Source: JBCAXA01 sp038749025 (GTDB lineage Bacteria; Pseudomonadota; Gammaproteobacteria; Steroidobacterales; Woeseiaceae). From it: DNA of 64,000 nucleotides. Position numbers and translations under genes: made by a program. Where the stretch lies: NCBI GenBank assembly GCA_038749025.1, contig JBCDIL010000016.1, positions 1-64,000 on the forward strand. The letters are read 5' to 3'. This document shows, in pieces, positions 18,251 to 26,662 of this stretch. The notes beneath the pieces are model-generated. The model was not told the origin of the DNA. It did not search any database and saw nothing but the letters and a program-made list of their open reading frames with translations. Within the stretch, counting starts at the first letter, position 1. Every line of letters starts with the position of its first letter.

Positions 18251-19124
18251 TTCTCCTGTGGCTGATTGTTTGCAAGCGTTTTTCTTTGAGAATTTGCCAG
18301 TCCGCGGTGCTTTGGTGCATCTTGGCGATTCTCTCAATGATCTGCTCGACGCGCGCGGGTACCCCGACGCATTGGCGGGGTTACTCGGCGAAAGCGCCGC
18401 TGCAACAACGTTGATCGCCAGTACGCTGAAGTCGCCGGGACGTTTGACACTACAAATCGCCGGTAACGGACCGCTGCGCATGCTGGCGATGCAATGCCGC
18501 GATTCGCTGGACTTTCGGGGTATGGCTTTAGTCGGCGAGTCATGGGCGAACGAGCAACGTTTTGTCGATGTGACCGACGGAGCTAGGTGTACGGTGACCA
18601 TCGCCTCGGACAATATCCGCGAACGTTACCAAGGTATCGTCGAGGTCGCCGGCGTATCGTTGGCCGAGTCGCTCGATCATTTTTTTGTCACGTCTATCCA
18701 GGTACCGACGCGGTTCTGGTTGGCGGCTGTCGATGGGCAGTCAGTCGGCTTGATGTTACAAGTCGTCGCGGGACACGAGGGCTTCGTTACCAGCGACGAC
18801 TGGCGACGCTTGGCGCTACTCGCCGAAACACTCACGCTCGATGAAGTTGCACGCTACGGCCTTATCGGCATGTTGCAGCGCTTGTTCGCGGAAGACGATT
18901 TACGCCTACCCGCGCAACGTTCCACGCGGTTTTTCTGCGAGTGTTCCCGCGAGCGTGCTGCCAACGCGGTCAAGATGTTGGGTGAACAAGATGCCAACGA
19001 GGCCGTCACCGAGCAAGGCCAGCTGGTGGTCACCTGCGAATACTGCGGTACCGAACGTACCTTCTCGCCGTTTGACGTGGCGGCCCTGTTCTCGGCCGTC
19101 GCGCCGTCGACGACCACGCATTAA
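18240..19124 (+). CDS. hslO: Redox-regulated holdase chaperone Hsp33
   Basis: A cytosolic chaperone activated by oxidation when zinc-bound cysteines form disulfides. The C-terminal redox switch is complete: FFCECSRERA and, about 33 residues later, CEYCG (CxC...CxxC). The N-terminal domain shows VRGALVHL and GPLRMLAMQC. The start is uncertain. TTG 18240, overlapping gatB by 11 bases with AGGAG 4 bases upstream, gives 294 residues, close to E. coli Hsp33 (292); GTG 18258 is an alternative without a ribosome binding site. Confidence 0.93.
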   Translation: MAASSPVADCLQAFFFENLPVRGALVHLGDSLNDLLDARGYPDALAGLLGESAAATTLIASTLKSPGRLTLQIAGNGPLRMLAMQCRDSLDFRGMALVGESWANEQRFVDVTDGARCTVTIASDNIRERYQGIVEVAGVSLAESLDHFFVTSIQVPTRFWLAAVDGQSVGLMLQVVAGHEGFVTSDDWRRLALLAETLTLDEVARYGLIGMLQRLFAEDDLRLPAQRSTRFFCECSRERAANAVKMLGEQDANEAVTEQGQLVVTCEYCGTERTFSPFDVAALFSAVAPSTTTH

Positions 19125-19174
19125 TCCGACCTCGTTGCTCGCCATCTCTGAACAGCTGTGGTATCGTTTTGCCT

Positions 19175-19202
19175 TTAATATAAAGAAATTGTTATATATT
19201 AA
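19175..19202. promoter_or_regulatory. A+T-rich inverted repeat, candidate operator of the ArsR-type regulator
   Basis: TTAATATA (19175-19182) and TATATTAA (19195-19202) are perfect inverted repeats 12 bases apart. They lie in the only strongly A+T-rich patch of this region, and the right arm ends on the first base of the regulator's ATG. ArsR-family proteins usually autoregulate from such palindromes. A TATAAA that could serve as -10 lies inside the left half. The role is inferred from position and symmetry only. Confidence 0.5.
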
Positions 19203-20080
19203 TGTTCTCCGATCTCGAACGCGCTGCCGCTGTGTTTCGGGCGCTAGGCGATAGCGCGCGCTTGCGCTTGTTGGCGCTGTGCCAGCGGGGAGAGCAGTCC
19301 GTTAGCGACCTTGTCGCGGCGACCCAGTTGTCGCAGCCGCGGGTCTCGCAACATTTAAAGGTGTTAGCGGAGCTCGGGTTGCTGGAGCGATTTCGCGATG
19401 GGCAGCGGATCTACTATCGCGAGTCGCGCCAGGCGCACGAGACGCTAACAGCGCTCGCCGCGATCTTGCCGACGTCGACCGCTTTTGATGCCGATATCGA
19501 ACGCTTGCGAGAGAGCCAAAGCGCCGAGGCAGCGCCAGCCACGGGGGGCGATAGAGCCCTTAACCGTGCGGTATTGGATTGCCTGATGGCCCGACCGGTA
19601 GGCCGTCTTCTGGACATCGGCGCCGGTGAGGCGCGCATGCTCTCGCTGCTCAGCGGCTCCGCTGTTGCGGCGATCGGCGTCGATACGGACCGCACTACGC
19701 GGCACCGTGCACGCCGTCGACTCGGTATGGCTGGGCTCGCCAATTGCACGATTCGTCCGGCCGCGATTGAGGCGTTGCCGTTCGATGCACAAAGCTTCGA
19801 TACCGTCATCGTCGACGATGTGCTCCGGCAAACCGCTGACCCTGGGGCGGCGCTGGCCGAAGCGGCGAGAGTTCTGGCACCCGACGGCATCATGTTGATT
19901 ATCGCGCGCGATAGCCGTGCCGATAACGACATCGAGCTATCAAAATTCATCGCTGCAGCAGCCATCGCGGCAGGCCTGCGGCTGTCACCCGGCCGGCAAA
20001 TCGCCGGCGGTTGGCGATTGGCAACGGCGATCGTGGCAATGCCGGTCGCTGCCCTGCAGCAACGTGCTCAAGGAGCGTAG
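19202..20080 (+). CDS. ArsR-family regulator fused to SAM-dependent methyltransferase domain (SahR-like)
   Basis: A 292-residue two-domain protein. Residues 1-95 are a winged-helix ArsR domain (FRALGDSARLRLLALCQRGEQ, recognition helix LSQPRVSQHLKVLAELGLL, wing RDGQRIYYRE). Residues about 115-285 are a class I methyltransferase fold with motif I LLDIGAGEARML and a motif II-like acidic strand AIGVDTD. No metal-binding cysteine pair (CxC/CVC) is seen in the ArsR domain. The same architecture is known for SahR, which responds to S-adenosylhomocysteine and controls methionine-cycle genes; metF starts 2 bases after its stop and metH follows, which fits. No Shine-Dalgarno precedes ATG 19202, so the message may be leaderless. 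Whether the second domain still methylates is unknown. Confidence 0.85.
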   Translation: MFSDLERAAAVFRALGDSARLRLLALCQRGEQSVSDLVAATQLSQPRVSQHLKVLAELGLLERFRDGQRIYYRESRQAHETLTALAAILPTSTAFDADIERLRESQSAEAAPATGGDRALNRAVLDCLMARPVGRLLDIGAGEARMLSLLSGSAVAAIGVDTDRTTRHRARRRLGMAGLANCTIRPAAIEALPFDAQSFDTVIVDDVLRQTADPGAALAEAARVLAPDGIMLIIARDSRADNDIELSKFIAAAAIAAGLRLSPGRQIAGGWRLATAIVAMPVAALQQRAQGA

Positions 20081-20082
20081 CA

Positions 20083-20949
20083 ATGACCGCCTTACCGAAA
20101 GTGTCGTTTGAGTTTTTTCCGCCTGGTTCAAAAGCGATGAATGAAACCTTGTGGGCATCGATTGAGCGCTTATCGCCGTTAGAGCCGCGCTTTGTGTCGG
20201 TGACCTACGGAGCCGACGGCTCAACCCGCGATCGGACTCACAAAGTGGTCGAGCGGATTCTGAAAGAAACCGCGCTCACGCCAGTTCCGCACCTAACCTG
20301 TATCGGTGCATCACGCGGCGAGATTCGCGACATCGCTGAGCGTTACTGGGACTTAGGCGTTCGTCATTTGGTGGCCCTGCGTGGCGATCCGCCAAAAGAT
20401 ACGAGCAACTACCGTCCGCACCCGGACGGGTACCCGTACGCGGCGGATCTGGTCGCAGGTCTTCGTGATGTGGCCGATTTTGATATCTCGGTTGCGGCTT
20501 ACCCGGAAACACATCCGGAAGCGGCGTCCGCGAATGCGGATCTTGACAATCTAAAACGCAAGCTCGATGCCGGTGCTAGCCGTGCGATTACGCAGTTCTT
20601 TTTCGAGGTCGAGGACTACGTTCGTTTTCGTGACCGTGCGCTCGCCGTTGGCATCGACGCAGAAATTGTTCCCGGGATTTTACCGGTGACGCGATTCCCG
20701 CAGTTGGAGAAATTCGCCAAAATGTGTGGGGCAAACGTGCCGGATTGGCTGCGCCAGCGTTTCGATGGTCTGGACGATGACCCGCAGACTCGCCAGCTTT
20801 TGGCGGCGAGTACCGCTATTCGCCAAGTGGAGCGTCTGCAGGAAGCCGGCGTCGAGCAGTTCCATTTCTACACGCTGAATCGCAGCGAGTTGACCTACGC
20901 GATTTGCTGTCAGCTCGGCCTACACCGGGCGGTTGCCCGAGTGGCCTGA
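20083..20949 (+). CDS. metF: 5,10-methylenetetrahydrofolate reductase
   Basis: A 288-residue FAD-dependent TIM-barrel enzyme that makes 5-methyl-THF for MetH. It starts at ATG 20083 with AAGGAG upstream, 2 bases after the regulator gene. Recognised from SFEFFPPGSKAMNETLW, VTYGADGSTRDRTH, HLTCIGASR and LVALRGDPP, and the C-terminal QFHFYTLNRSELTYAIC. The longer frame upstream is a shadow of the regulator gene. The metH start lies 10 bases beyond its stop, so regulator, metF and metH probably form one operon. Confidence 0.97.
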   Translation: MTALPKVSFEFFPPGSKAMNETLWASIERLSPLEPRFVSVTYGADGSTRDRTHKVVERILKETALTPVPHLTCIGASRGEIRDIAERYWDLGVRHLVALRGDPPKDTSNYRPHPDGYPYAADLVAGLRDVADFDISVAAYPETHPEAASANADLDNLKRKLDAGASRAITQFFFEVEDYVRFRDRALAVGIDAEIVPGILPVTRFPQLEKFAKMCGANVPDWLRQRFDGLDDDPQTRQLLAASTAIRQVERLQEAGVEQFHFYTLNRSELTYAICCQLGLHRAVARVA

Positions 20950-20959
20950 GGCTGTCGCC

Positions 20960-23900
20960 ATGACGACTGAACGCTCTTATACCGATAAAGGCAACGCACT
21001 GGCCACGTTGTTGACGGAGCGCATCGTCACGCTCGACGGCGCGATGGGAACGATGATTCAGGCCGTCAAGCCCGATGAGGCGACCTATCGCGGCGAGCGT
21101 TTCGCCGATTGGAGTCAGGACCTCAAAGGTAACAACGATCTTTTAACGCTGACTCAGCCCGAGCTTATACGCTCTATCCACCGGCGTTTTCTCGATGTCG
21201 GTGTCGACATCATCGAGACGAATACGTTTAACAGCAACGCGCCGTCTCAGGGTGACTACGGCTTAGAGTCGTTGGTCGCAGAGCTCAATCACAAAGCAGC
21301 CGAGCTTGCCCGTGCAGAGGCTGATGCGGCCTTTGAGCGAACTGGCCAGCCGCGTTGGGTGGCCGGCGTGCTGGGGCCAACCAACCGCACCGCCTCGTTG
21401 TCCCCGGACGTCAACGACCCTGGGTTTCGCAATATCGATTTCGATCAATTGGTCGCGACCTACAGCGAGGCCACCGCCGCACTGCTCGATGGCGGTGTTG
21501 ATTTGCTAATGGTTGAGACGATCTTCGACACGCTAAACGCCAAAGCAGCGTTATATGCGATCGATCGCGTGCAGTCTGCACGGGCGGAACACGTTCCGGT
21601 CATGATATCTGGCACGATCACCGATGCATCCGGTCGTACGTTATCCGGTCAAACCACCGAGGCGTTTTGGAATTCTGTCCGCCACGCGAAGCCATTGCTA
21701 ATTGGATTGAATTGCGCGCTCGGTGCCTCAGAGCTGCGCCCGTACGTGCACGAGCTATCGCGCATCGCCGATACCTTCGTCAGTGCACACCCCAACGCGG
21801 GTCTTCCAAATGAGTTTGGTGAGTACGACGAAACGCCAGCGTTGATGGCCGGTGTGATCCGTGAGTTTGCCGAGTCGGGTCTCGTTAACCTGGTGGGTGG
21901 CTGCTGCGGGACGACCCCAGAGCACATTAAAGCCATTATCGAAGTCGTCGATGGCCTCGCAACCCGATCGGTCCCCACGCTGCCTGTGCGCTGTCGACTG
22001 TCTGGCCTTGAACCGCAGAATATCGGTCCCGATGACCTGTTCGTGAATGTTGGCGAGCGCACCAACGTGACCGGGTCGGCACGGTTCCGCAAACTTATCG
22101 AGGCCGACGACTACACCACCGCTGTGGAAGTCGCACGCCAGCAAGTGGATAACGGCGCCCAGATCATCGATGTCAACATGGATGAGGGGATGCTCGATTC
22201 CGAAGCGGCAATGGTGAAGTTTCTGCATTTGTTGGCCGGTGAGCCGGATGTGGCTCGTGTACCGGTAATGATCGACTCATCCAAGTGGTCCGTTATTCAG
22301 GCCGGCCTCAAATGCGTGCAAGGTAAACCCGTCGTTAACTCGATTAGTCTGAAGGAGGGCGAAACGCTCTTTCTGGAACAAGCTGCTGAAGCGCGGCGGT
22401 TTGGTGCCGCGGTGGTCGTTATGGCGTTCGACGAGCAAGGCCAGGCAGATACCATAGCCCGCAAAGTGGAGATCGCCGAGCGCTCGTACCGTCTATTGGT
22501 TGCAGCCGGTACCGATCCAGCCGATATCATCATTGATCCCAATATCTTCGCGATTGCCACCGGTATTGAAGAGCACAACAGCTACGGCAAAGCATTTGTC
22601 GACGCTACCCGGGAGATCAAAGCCCGCTTGCCGCACGCCATGGTGTCAGGCGGTGTATCCAACGTCTCGTTCTCGTTTCGTGGCAACAACACCGTTCGCG
22701 AGGCGATTCATTCGGTGTTTCTGTACCACGCGATCCGTGCTGGGCTTGATATGGGTATCGTCAATGCCGGTCAGCTCGCCATCTACGAGGATCTTCCCGA
22801 GGATCTTCGCGATGCCGTTGAAGATGCCGTACTCGATCGGCGCTCCGACGCAACCGACCGCCTGCTCGCGATCGCCGATAAATTCCGAGGCCAAGGCAAA
22901 GGCGTGGCTCGTACCGTCGACCTTAGTTGGCGCGAGCAACCCATCGCCGAGCGGCTGGCTCACGCGCTCGTAAACGGCATCGACGAGTACGTCGTGGCCG
23001 ATACGGAAGAGGCGCGGGCGAGCGCGACGAGGCCGCTGGATGTCATCGAAGGGCCGTTAATGGATGGCATGAACGTCGTTGGCGATTTGTTCGGTGAAGG
23101 AAAGATGTTCTTGCCGCAAGTTGTGAAATCTGCACGGGTAATGAAAAAAGCTGTGGCGTACCTCATTCCGTACATCGAGGCTGCCAAAGATGGCGTCATC
23201 AGCAGCAACGGCAAAGTGGTCATGGCGACGGTTAAAGGCGACGTGCATGACATCGGTAAGAACATTGTCGGTGTCGTTTTACAATGCAATAACTTCGAGG
23301 TCATCGACCTTGGCGTCATGGTGCCGGCCGAGAACATTCTTGCGGCAGCGGATAAAGAGAACGCCGACATGATCGGCTTATCCGGTCTCATTACGCCCTC
23401 GCTTGATGAAATGGTACATGTCGCCAGCGAGATGCAACGTCGCGGAATGACGATGCCGCTGCTGATTGGCGGCGCGACGACATCGCCAGCTCACACGTCC
23501 GTCAAGATAGATCCGGCTTACGAGGGACCGGTCGTTTACGTTAAAGACGCATCTCGTTCTGTCGGCGTAGCGCAGGCGCTTGTCTCCGACCAATCGGCGG
23601 CTTTCAAAGACAAAATCAAATCAGACTGTTCACGCCGGCGCGAACAACATCGCAACAAAGGATCGGACCGGTCATTGCTGCCATTGGCCGCTGCGCGCGA
23701 TCGTGGCGCGACGTTCGATTGGTCCTCATATGAGTCGCCAGCACCAGCCTGGCTCGGCGTTCGACAAATTGACGATGTTTCGCTGTCGGATTTAGTCCCG
23801 TTTATCGATTGGATGCCGTTTTTTAACGCATGGCAGTTCCATGGTCGCTTCCCGGACATCTTGACCGATGCGGTCGTTGGCGAGGCGGCATCAGCGCTCT

Positions 23901-24682
23901 TTAAGGATGCGGAGGCGATGCTAGCGAGCATCGTCAGTGAGAAATGGTTATCGCTGTCGGCTGTGCTTGGATTTTTCGCGGCAGAACAAGTCGATCGCGA
24001 TGACATTGCCGTCTACCGTGACGCCGAGCGTCGCCAACCGCTAGGGCGCTTGGCGCAGCTTCGCCAGCAACGCGCCCACCAGGGTGACCAGCCACAGCGC
24101 TGTTTAGCGGATTTCGTCGCCCCGGCCGGTTCGGGTTGCAGCGATTACCTGGGCGGTTTTGCTGTTTGTGCCGGTCACGGAATCGATGCGCACGTGGCCC
24201 GCTTTGAGGCGGCGTCCGATGACTACAACAGTATCCTGCTAAAGGCATTGGCCGATCGCCTCGCCGAGGCCTATGCCGAGCTGCTGCATTACCGGGTACG
24301 AACCGAGTACTGGGGCTATGCCCCAAGTGAAGCACTCAACGCAACGGCGCTCATTGCTGAGCGCTACCGCGGCATTCGGCCGGCCCCAGGGTATCCGGCT
24401 TGTCCTGATCATCGACAAAAACTCCAATTGTGGGACTGGTTGGACGTTGCGAGCAACGCAAACATTGAATTGACCGATTCGTTGGCAATGACTCCAACCG
24501 CGGCGGTGAGCGGCTTCTATTACGCCCACCCAGAGTCTTGCTATTTCCGTGTCGGCAAAGTCGATCGTGACCAAGTCATTGACTACGCACGCCGCTCTGG
24601 AGAGTCGCTTGCCGATACCGAACGGTGGTTGGCGCCGGTTCTCAGCTACGACCCGGATGGTGTAAGCGCCGACGCGGCTTAG
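20960..24682 (+). CDS. metH: Cobalamin-dependent methionine synthase
   Basis: A full-length 1240-residue MetH (E. coli 1227) that transfers methyl from 5-methyl-THF to homocysteine through cobalamin. The homocysteine domain (about 15-330) has zinc ligands in GLNCALG and GGCCGTTPEH (Cys315-Cys316). The folate domain (about 350-620) shows GERTNVTGSARF. The cap and B12 domains (about 640-885) contain GDVHDIGKNIV with the cobalt-ligating His763. The reactivation domain (about 910-1230) has RPAPGYPACPDH. ATG 20960 has TGAGG about 8 bases upstream; TTG 20933 would overlap metF. It needs an external supply of, or a synthesis pathway for, cobalamin. Confidence 0.97.
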   Translation: MTTERSYTDKGNALATLLTERIVTLDGAMGTMIQAVKPDEATYRGERFADWSQDLKGNNDLLTLTQPELIRSIHRRFLDVGVDIIETNTFNSNAPSQGDYGLESLVAELNHKAAELARAEADAAFERTGQPRWVAGVLGPTNRTASLSPDVNDPGFRNIDFDQLVATYSEATAALLDGGVDLLMVETIFDTLNAKAALYAIDRVQSARAEHVPVMISGTITDASGRTLSGQTTEAFWNSVRHAKPLLIGLNCALGASELRPYVHELSRIADTFVSAHPNAGLPNEFGEYDETPALMAGVIREFAESGLVNLVGGCCGTTPEHIKAIIEVVDGLATRSVPTLPVRCRLSGLEPQNIGPDDLFVNVGERTNVTGSARFRKLIEADDYTTAVEVARQQVDNGAQIIDVNMDEGMLDSEAAMVKFLHLLAGEPDVARVPVMIDSSKWSVIQAGLKCVQGKPVVNSISLKEGETLFLEQAAEARRFGAAVVVMAFDEQGQADTIARKVEIAERSYRLLVAAGTDPADIIIDPNIFAIATGIEEHNSYGKAFVDATREIKARLPHAMVSGGVSNVSFSFRGNNTVREAIHSVFLYHAIRAGLDMGIVNAGQLAIYEDLPEDLRDAVEDAVLDRRSDATDRLLAIADKFRGQGKGVARTVDLSWREQPIAERLAHALVNGIDEYVVADTEEARASATRPLDVIEGPLMDGMNVVGDLFGEGKMFLPQVVKSARVMKKAVAYLIPYIEAAKDGVISSNGKVVMATVKGDVHDIGKNIVGVVLQCNNFEVIDLGVMVPAENILAAADKENADMIGLSGLITPSLDEMVHVASEMQRRGMTMPLLIGGATTSPAHTSVKIDPAYEGPVVYVKDASRSVGVAQALVSDQSAAFKDKIKSDCSRRREQHRNKGSDRSLLPLAAARDRGATFDWSSYESPAPAWLGVRQIDDVSLSDLVPFIDWMPFFNAWQFHGRFPDILTDAVVGEAASALFKDAEAMLASIVSEKWLSLSAVLGFFAAEQVDRDDIAVYRDAERRQPLGRLAQLRQQRAHQGDQPQRCLADFVAPAGSGCSDYLGGFAVCAGHGIDAHVARFEAASDDYNSILLKALADRLAEAYAELLHYRVRTEYWGYAPSEALNATALIAERYRGIRPAPGYPACPDHRQKLQLWDWLDVASNANIELTDSLAMTPTAAVSGFYYAHPESCYFRVGKVDRDQVIDYARRSGESLADTERWLAPVLSYDPDGVSADAA

Positions 24683-24686
24683 ATCG

Positions 24687-25244
24687 GTGCGTGTTCTACT
24701 GGCCAAGACCGCCACCGCTGTGCTTGTGGCCGTACTGATTGCGCTGGCCGCCCGGGTAAGCTTCATGCTGCCGTCCGGCGCGGTGCCGCAGTCGCTGCAG
24801 ACCGTTGCCGTACTCGGTAGCGTTATGCTGACGGGTTGGGTCGGTGTTGTCGGCGTTGTGTTGTATGTCGTAATCGGCGTCGCCGGCTTGCCGATCTTTG
24901 CGGATGGCGGTGCGGGGCTTAGCTACGCATTAGGACCGTCGGCCGGCTACCTCGTTGGTTTTTGTTTGGCCGCACTGTGGCTCGTGTTCGCTGCTCGGGT
25001 CGGCATGGTTGACGCATTCATTCACATCTTTCTCGCCGCCATCGTGGGCCACATCGTCATCTTGGTTGCGGGTGCGGCCGGCTTGTTGCGTTGGCTGGAT
25101 GTGTTCGAAGCGTGGCAGCGCGGCTTCGCACCGTTCTCAACCGGTGCGGTGGCCAAGTCGCTACTACTAGCCGTGCTCGTACCGCTACTTCGATTTGGGT
25201 TTCGTCATTTCACGGACCGAACAACGGCTACCGTGTCTGACTAG
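24687..25244 (+). CDS. bioY: BioY-family biotin transporter substrate-binding subunit
   Basis: A 185-residue membrane protein with about six hydrophobic segments. The BioY pattern is visible: VPQSLQTVAVLGSVMLTGW, VLYVVIGVAGLPIFADGGAG and ALGPSAGYLVGF. BioY is the S component of an energy-coupling-factor biotin importer; solitary BioY can work with shared ECF parts or alone. It begins at GTG 24687, 4 bases after the metH stop, without an obvious ribosome binding site. Its TAG shares the CTAG at 25241-25244 with the stop of the convergent ppiB. The link to metH is probably only positional. Confidence 0.85.
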   Translation: MRVLLAKTATAVLVAVLIALAARVSFMLPSGAVPQSLQTVAVLGSVMLTGWVGVVGVVLYVVIGVAGLPIFADGGAGLSYALGPSAGYLVGFCLAALWLVFAARVGMVDAFIHIFLAAIVGHIVILVAGAAGLLRWLDVFEAWQRGFAPFSTGAVAKSLLLAVLVPLLRFGFRHFTDRTTATVSD

Positions 25245-25723
25245 TCGACGGTGCTACTCTCGATCGTGATTGGCTCTACCGGTACGTCTTGATGTCCGGC
25301 GTGGTTGCCGGTCGCGACACCCGCCATTTGATCAACGATGTCCATACCATTCGTCACCCGTCCGAACACCGCGTAGCCAAAGTCGCGACCGCCATGGTCT
25401 AAAAAGCCATTGTCGACGAGGTTAATAAAGAACTGCGCCGTTGCGCTGTGTATTTCATTCGTCCGCGCCATGGCGAGTGTGCCGCGTTGATTCCGAAGGC
25501 CGTTGTCGGCTTCGTTCTTAATGGGGTCGCGGGTCGCTTTTTGCGTCATGTCGGCAGCGAATCCGCCACCTTGCACCATAAAGTTTGGTATGACGCGATG
25601 AAAAATCGTGCCATCGTAAAAACCGTCGGTAACGTATTGGCGAAAGTTCTCGCTACTGATCGGTGCTTCGTCATCGAACAACTCAATCGTGAGTGCGCCT
25701 AGCGTTGTGTTTAAAGTGATCAT
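25241..25723 (-). CDS. ppiB: Cyclophilin-type peptidyl-prolyl isomerase (PpiB-like)
   Basis: A 160-residue cytosolic cyclophilin without signal peptide. Active-site features: FHRVIPNFMVQGG (catalytic Arg), AMARTNEIHSATAQFFINLVDN and YAVFGRVTNGMDIVDQ. The length matches E. coli PpiB (164). It overlaps prmC by 4 bases, so the two are likely cotranscribed, and its stop codon shares a CTAG palindrome with bioY on the other strand. Confidence 0.95.
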   Translation of the reverse strand: MITLNTTLGALTIELFDDEAPISSENFRQYVTDGFYDGTIFHRVIPNFMVQGGGFAADMTQKATRDPIKNEADNGLRNQRGTLAMARTNEIHSATAQFFINLVDNGFLDHGGRDFGYAVFGRVTNGMDIVDQMAGVATGNHAGHQDVPVEPITIESSTVD

Positions 25724-26574
25724 TGTGCAGACGACTCCGTCGTTAGTTCAGAAAAACGATCCAGTCCGGCCAAATCGCGGTGGCAGCCTAGCACAACACA
25801 GCCGTGGGCTTTCGCAATAACGCCGATGGCATAGGCCTGGTCATGACCGTGTTCGATTAACAGCCGTCCGCCGGGGTAAAGGGCATCACCGATACCAGCG
25901 ACGATCGCTTGGACCGCGTCGAGGCCATCGTTACCTGCGACCAACGCGCCCAGCGGTTCAAAGCCGAGAGCTGGGTCATTCAGGTAGGGGCTACCCGCTG
26001 CAACGTATGGCGGGTTCGAGACCACAAAATCGAAACGCTGTCCCGGAACCGGCGCGAACCAGCTGCCGCTTCGGAACTCAATATTGCTGGCCTTAAGCTG
26101 TTGGCCGTTGAGTTTCGCGACGTCGAGTGCGGCATCGCTGACGTCAGTGGCAACGACGACGGCGTTGGGCCGCGCCAAGGCGATAGAAATGCCGATAACG
26201 CCGCTGCCGGTACCCAGATCGAGCAGCTGGAACGGTTGATCAGGCTCAGTTAGCTCGAGAACGCGCTCGACCAATAATTCGGTCTCGGGACGCGGAATCA
26301 GCGTCGCGTCGTTAACCCGAAAGCGGTGCTCGTAAAAGTCTCGTTCACCGGTAAGGTAGGCAAGAGGCTCGCCGCGCAGCCGACGGGCCAGTAGGGTTGC
26401 GAACGCTTTTTCTTGGACCGGCGCTAGAATTCGCTCGGGATGGGTAAATAGCCAAACACGATCTCGGCCAATAACGTGTGCTAGCAGTAATTCGGCGTCG
26501 AGCGCTGCGCTATCACTGGCGCTTGCAAGTTGGCGGGCAGCGAGACGTGTTGCTTGGTTCAAAGTCGCCGTCAT
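25720..26574 (-). CDS. prmC: Peptide chain release factor N5-glutamine methyltransferase
   Basis: A 284-residue SAM-dependent enzyme that methylates the glutamine of the GGQ motif in RF1 and RF2. The catalytic NPPY is in VVSNPPYVAAGSPYL, motif I is LLDLGTGSGVIGISIAL and the N-terminal helical domain reads ALDAELLLAHVIGRDRVWLFTHPE. ATG 26574 is chosen; the open frame reaches 26658, but that would leave 4 bases to the divergent cbs start and adds a non-family leader. prmC usually follows prfA; here prfA is 7 kb away and is followed by a cysK-like gene instead. Confidence 0.95.
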   Translation of the reverse strand: MTATLNQATRLAARQLASASDSAALDAELLLAHVIGRDRVWLFTHPERILAPVQEKAFATLLARRLRGEPLAYLTGERDFYEHRFRVNDATLIPRPETELLVERVLELTEPDQPFQLLDLGTGSGVIGISIALARPNAVVVATDVSDAALDVAKLNGQQLKASNIEFRSGSWFAPVPGQRFDFVVSNPPYVAAGSPYLNDPALGFEPLGALVAGNDGLDAVQAIVAGIGDALYPGGRLLIEHGHDQAYAIGVIAKAHGCVVLGCHRDLAGLDRFSELTTESSAQ

Positions 26575-26662
26575 TGACGCGGGCTGGTTTCGGATTCCAC
26601 CTCCCGATTCTACCGGGATAGCGTAGACTTGGCGCCACGAAATCGTCAGCTGCGTCATTGAT

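Noticed and set aside
20881..20959. SAM or cobalamin riboswitch upstream of metH
   Set aside because: Only 10 bases separate metF from metH; there is no room for a riboswitch. Control more likely comes from the fused ArsR regulator.
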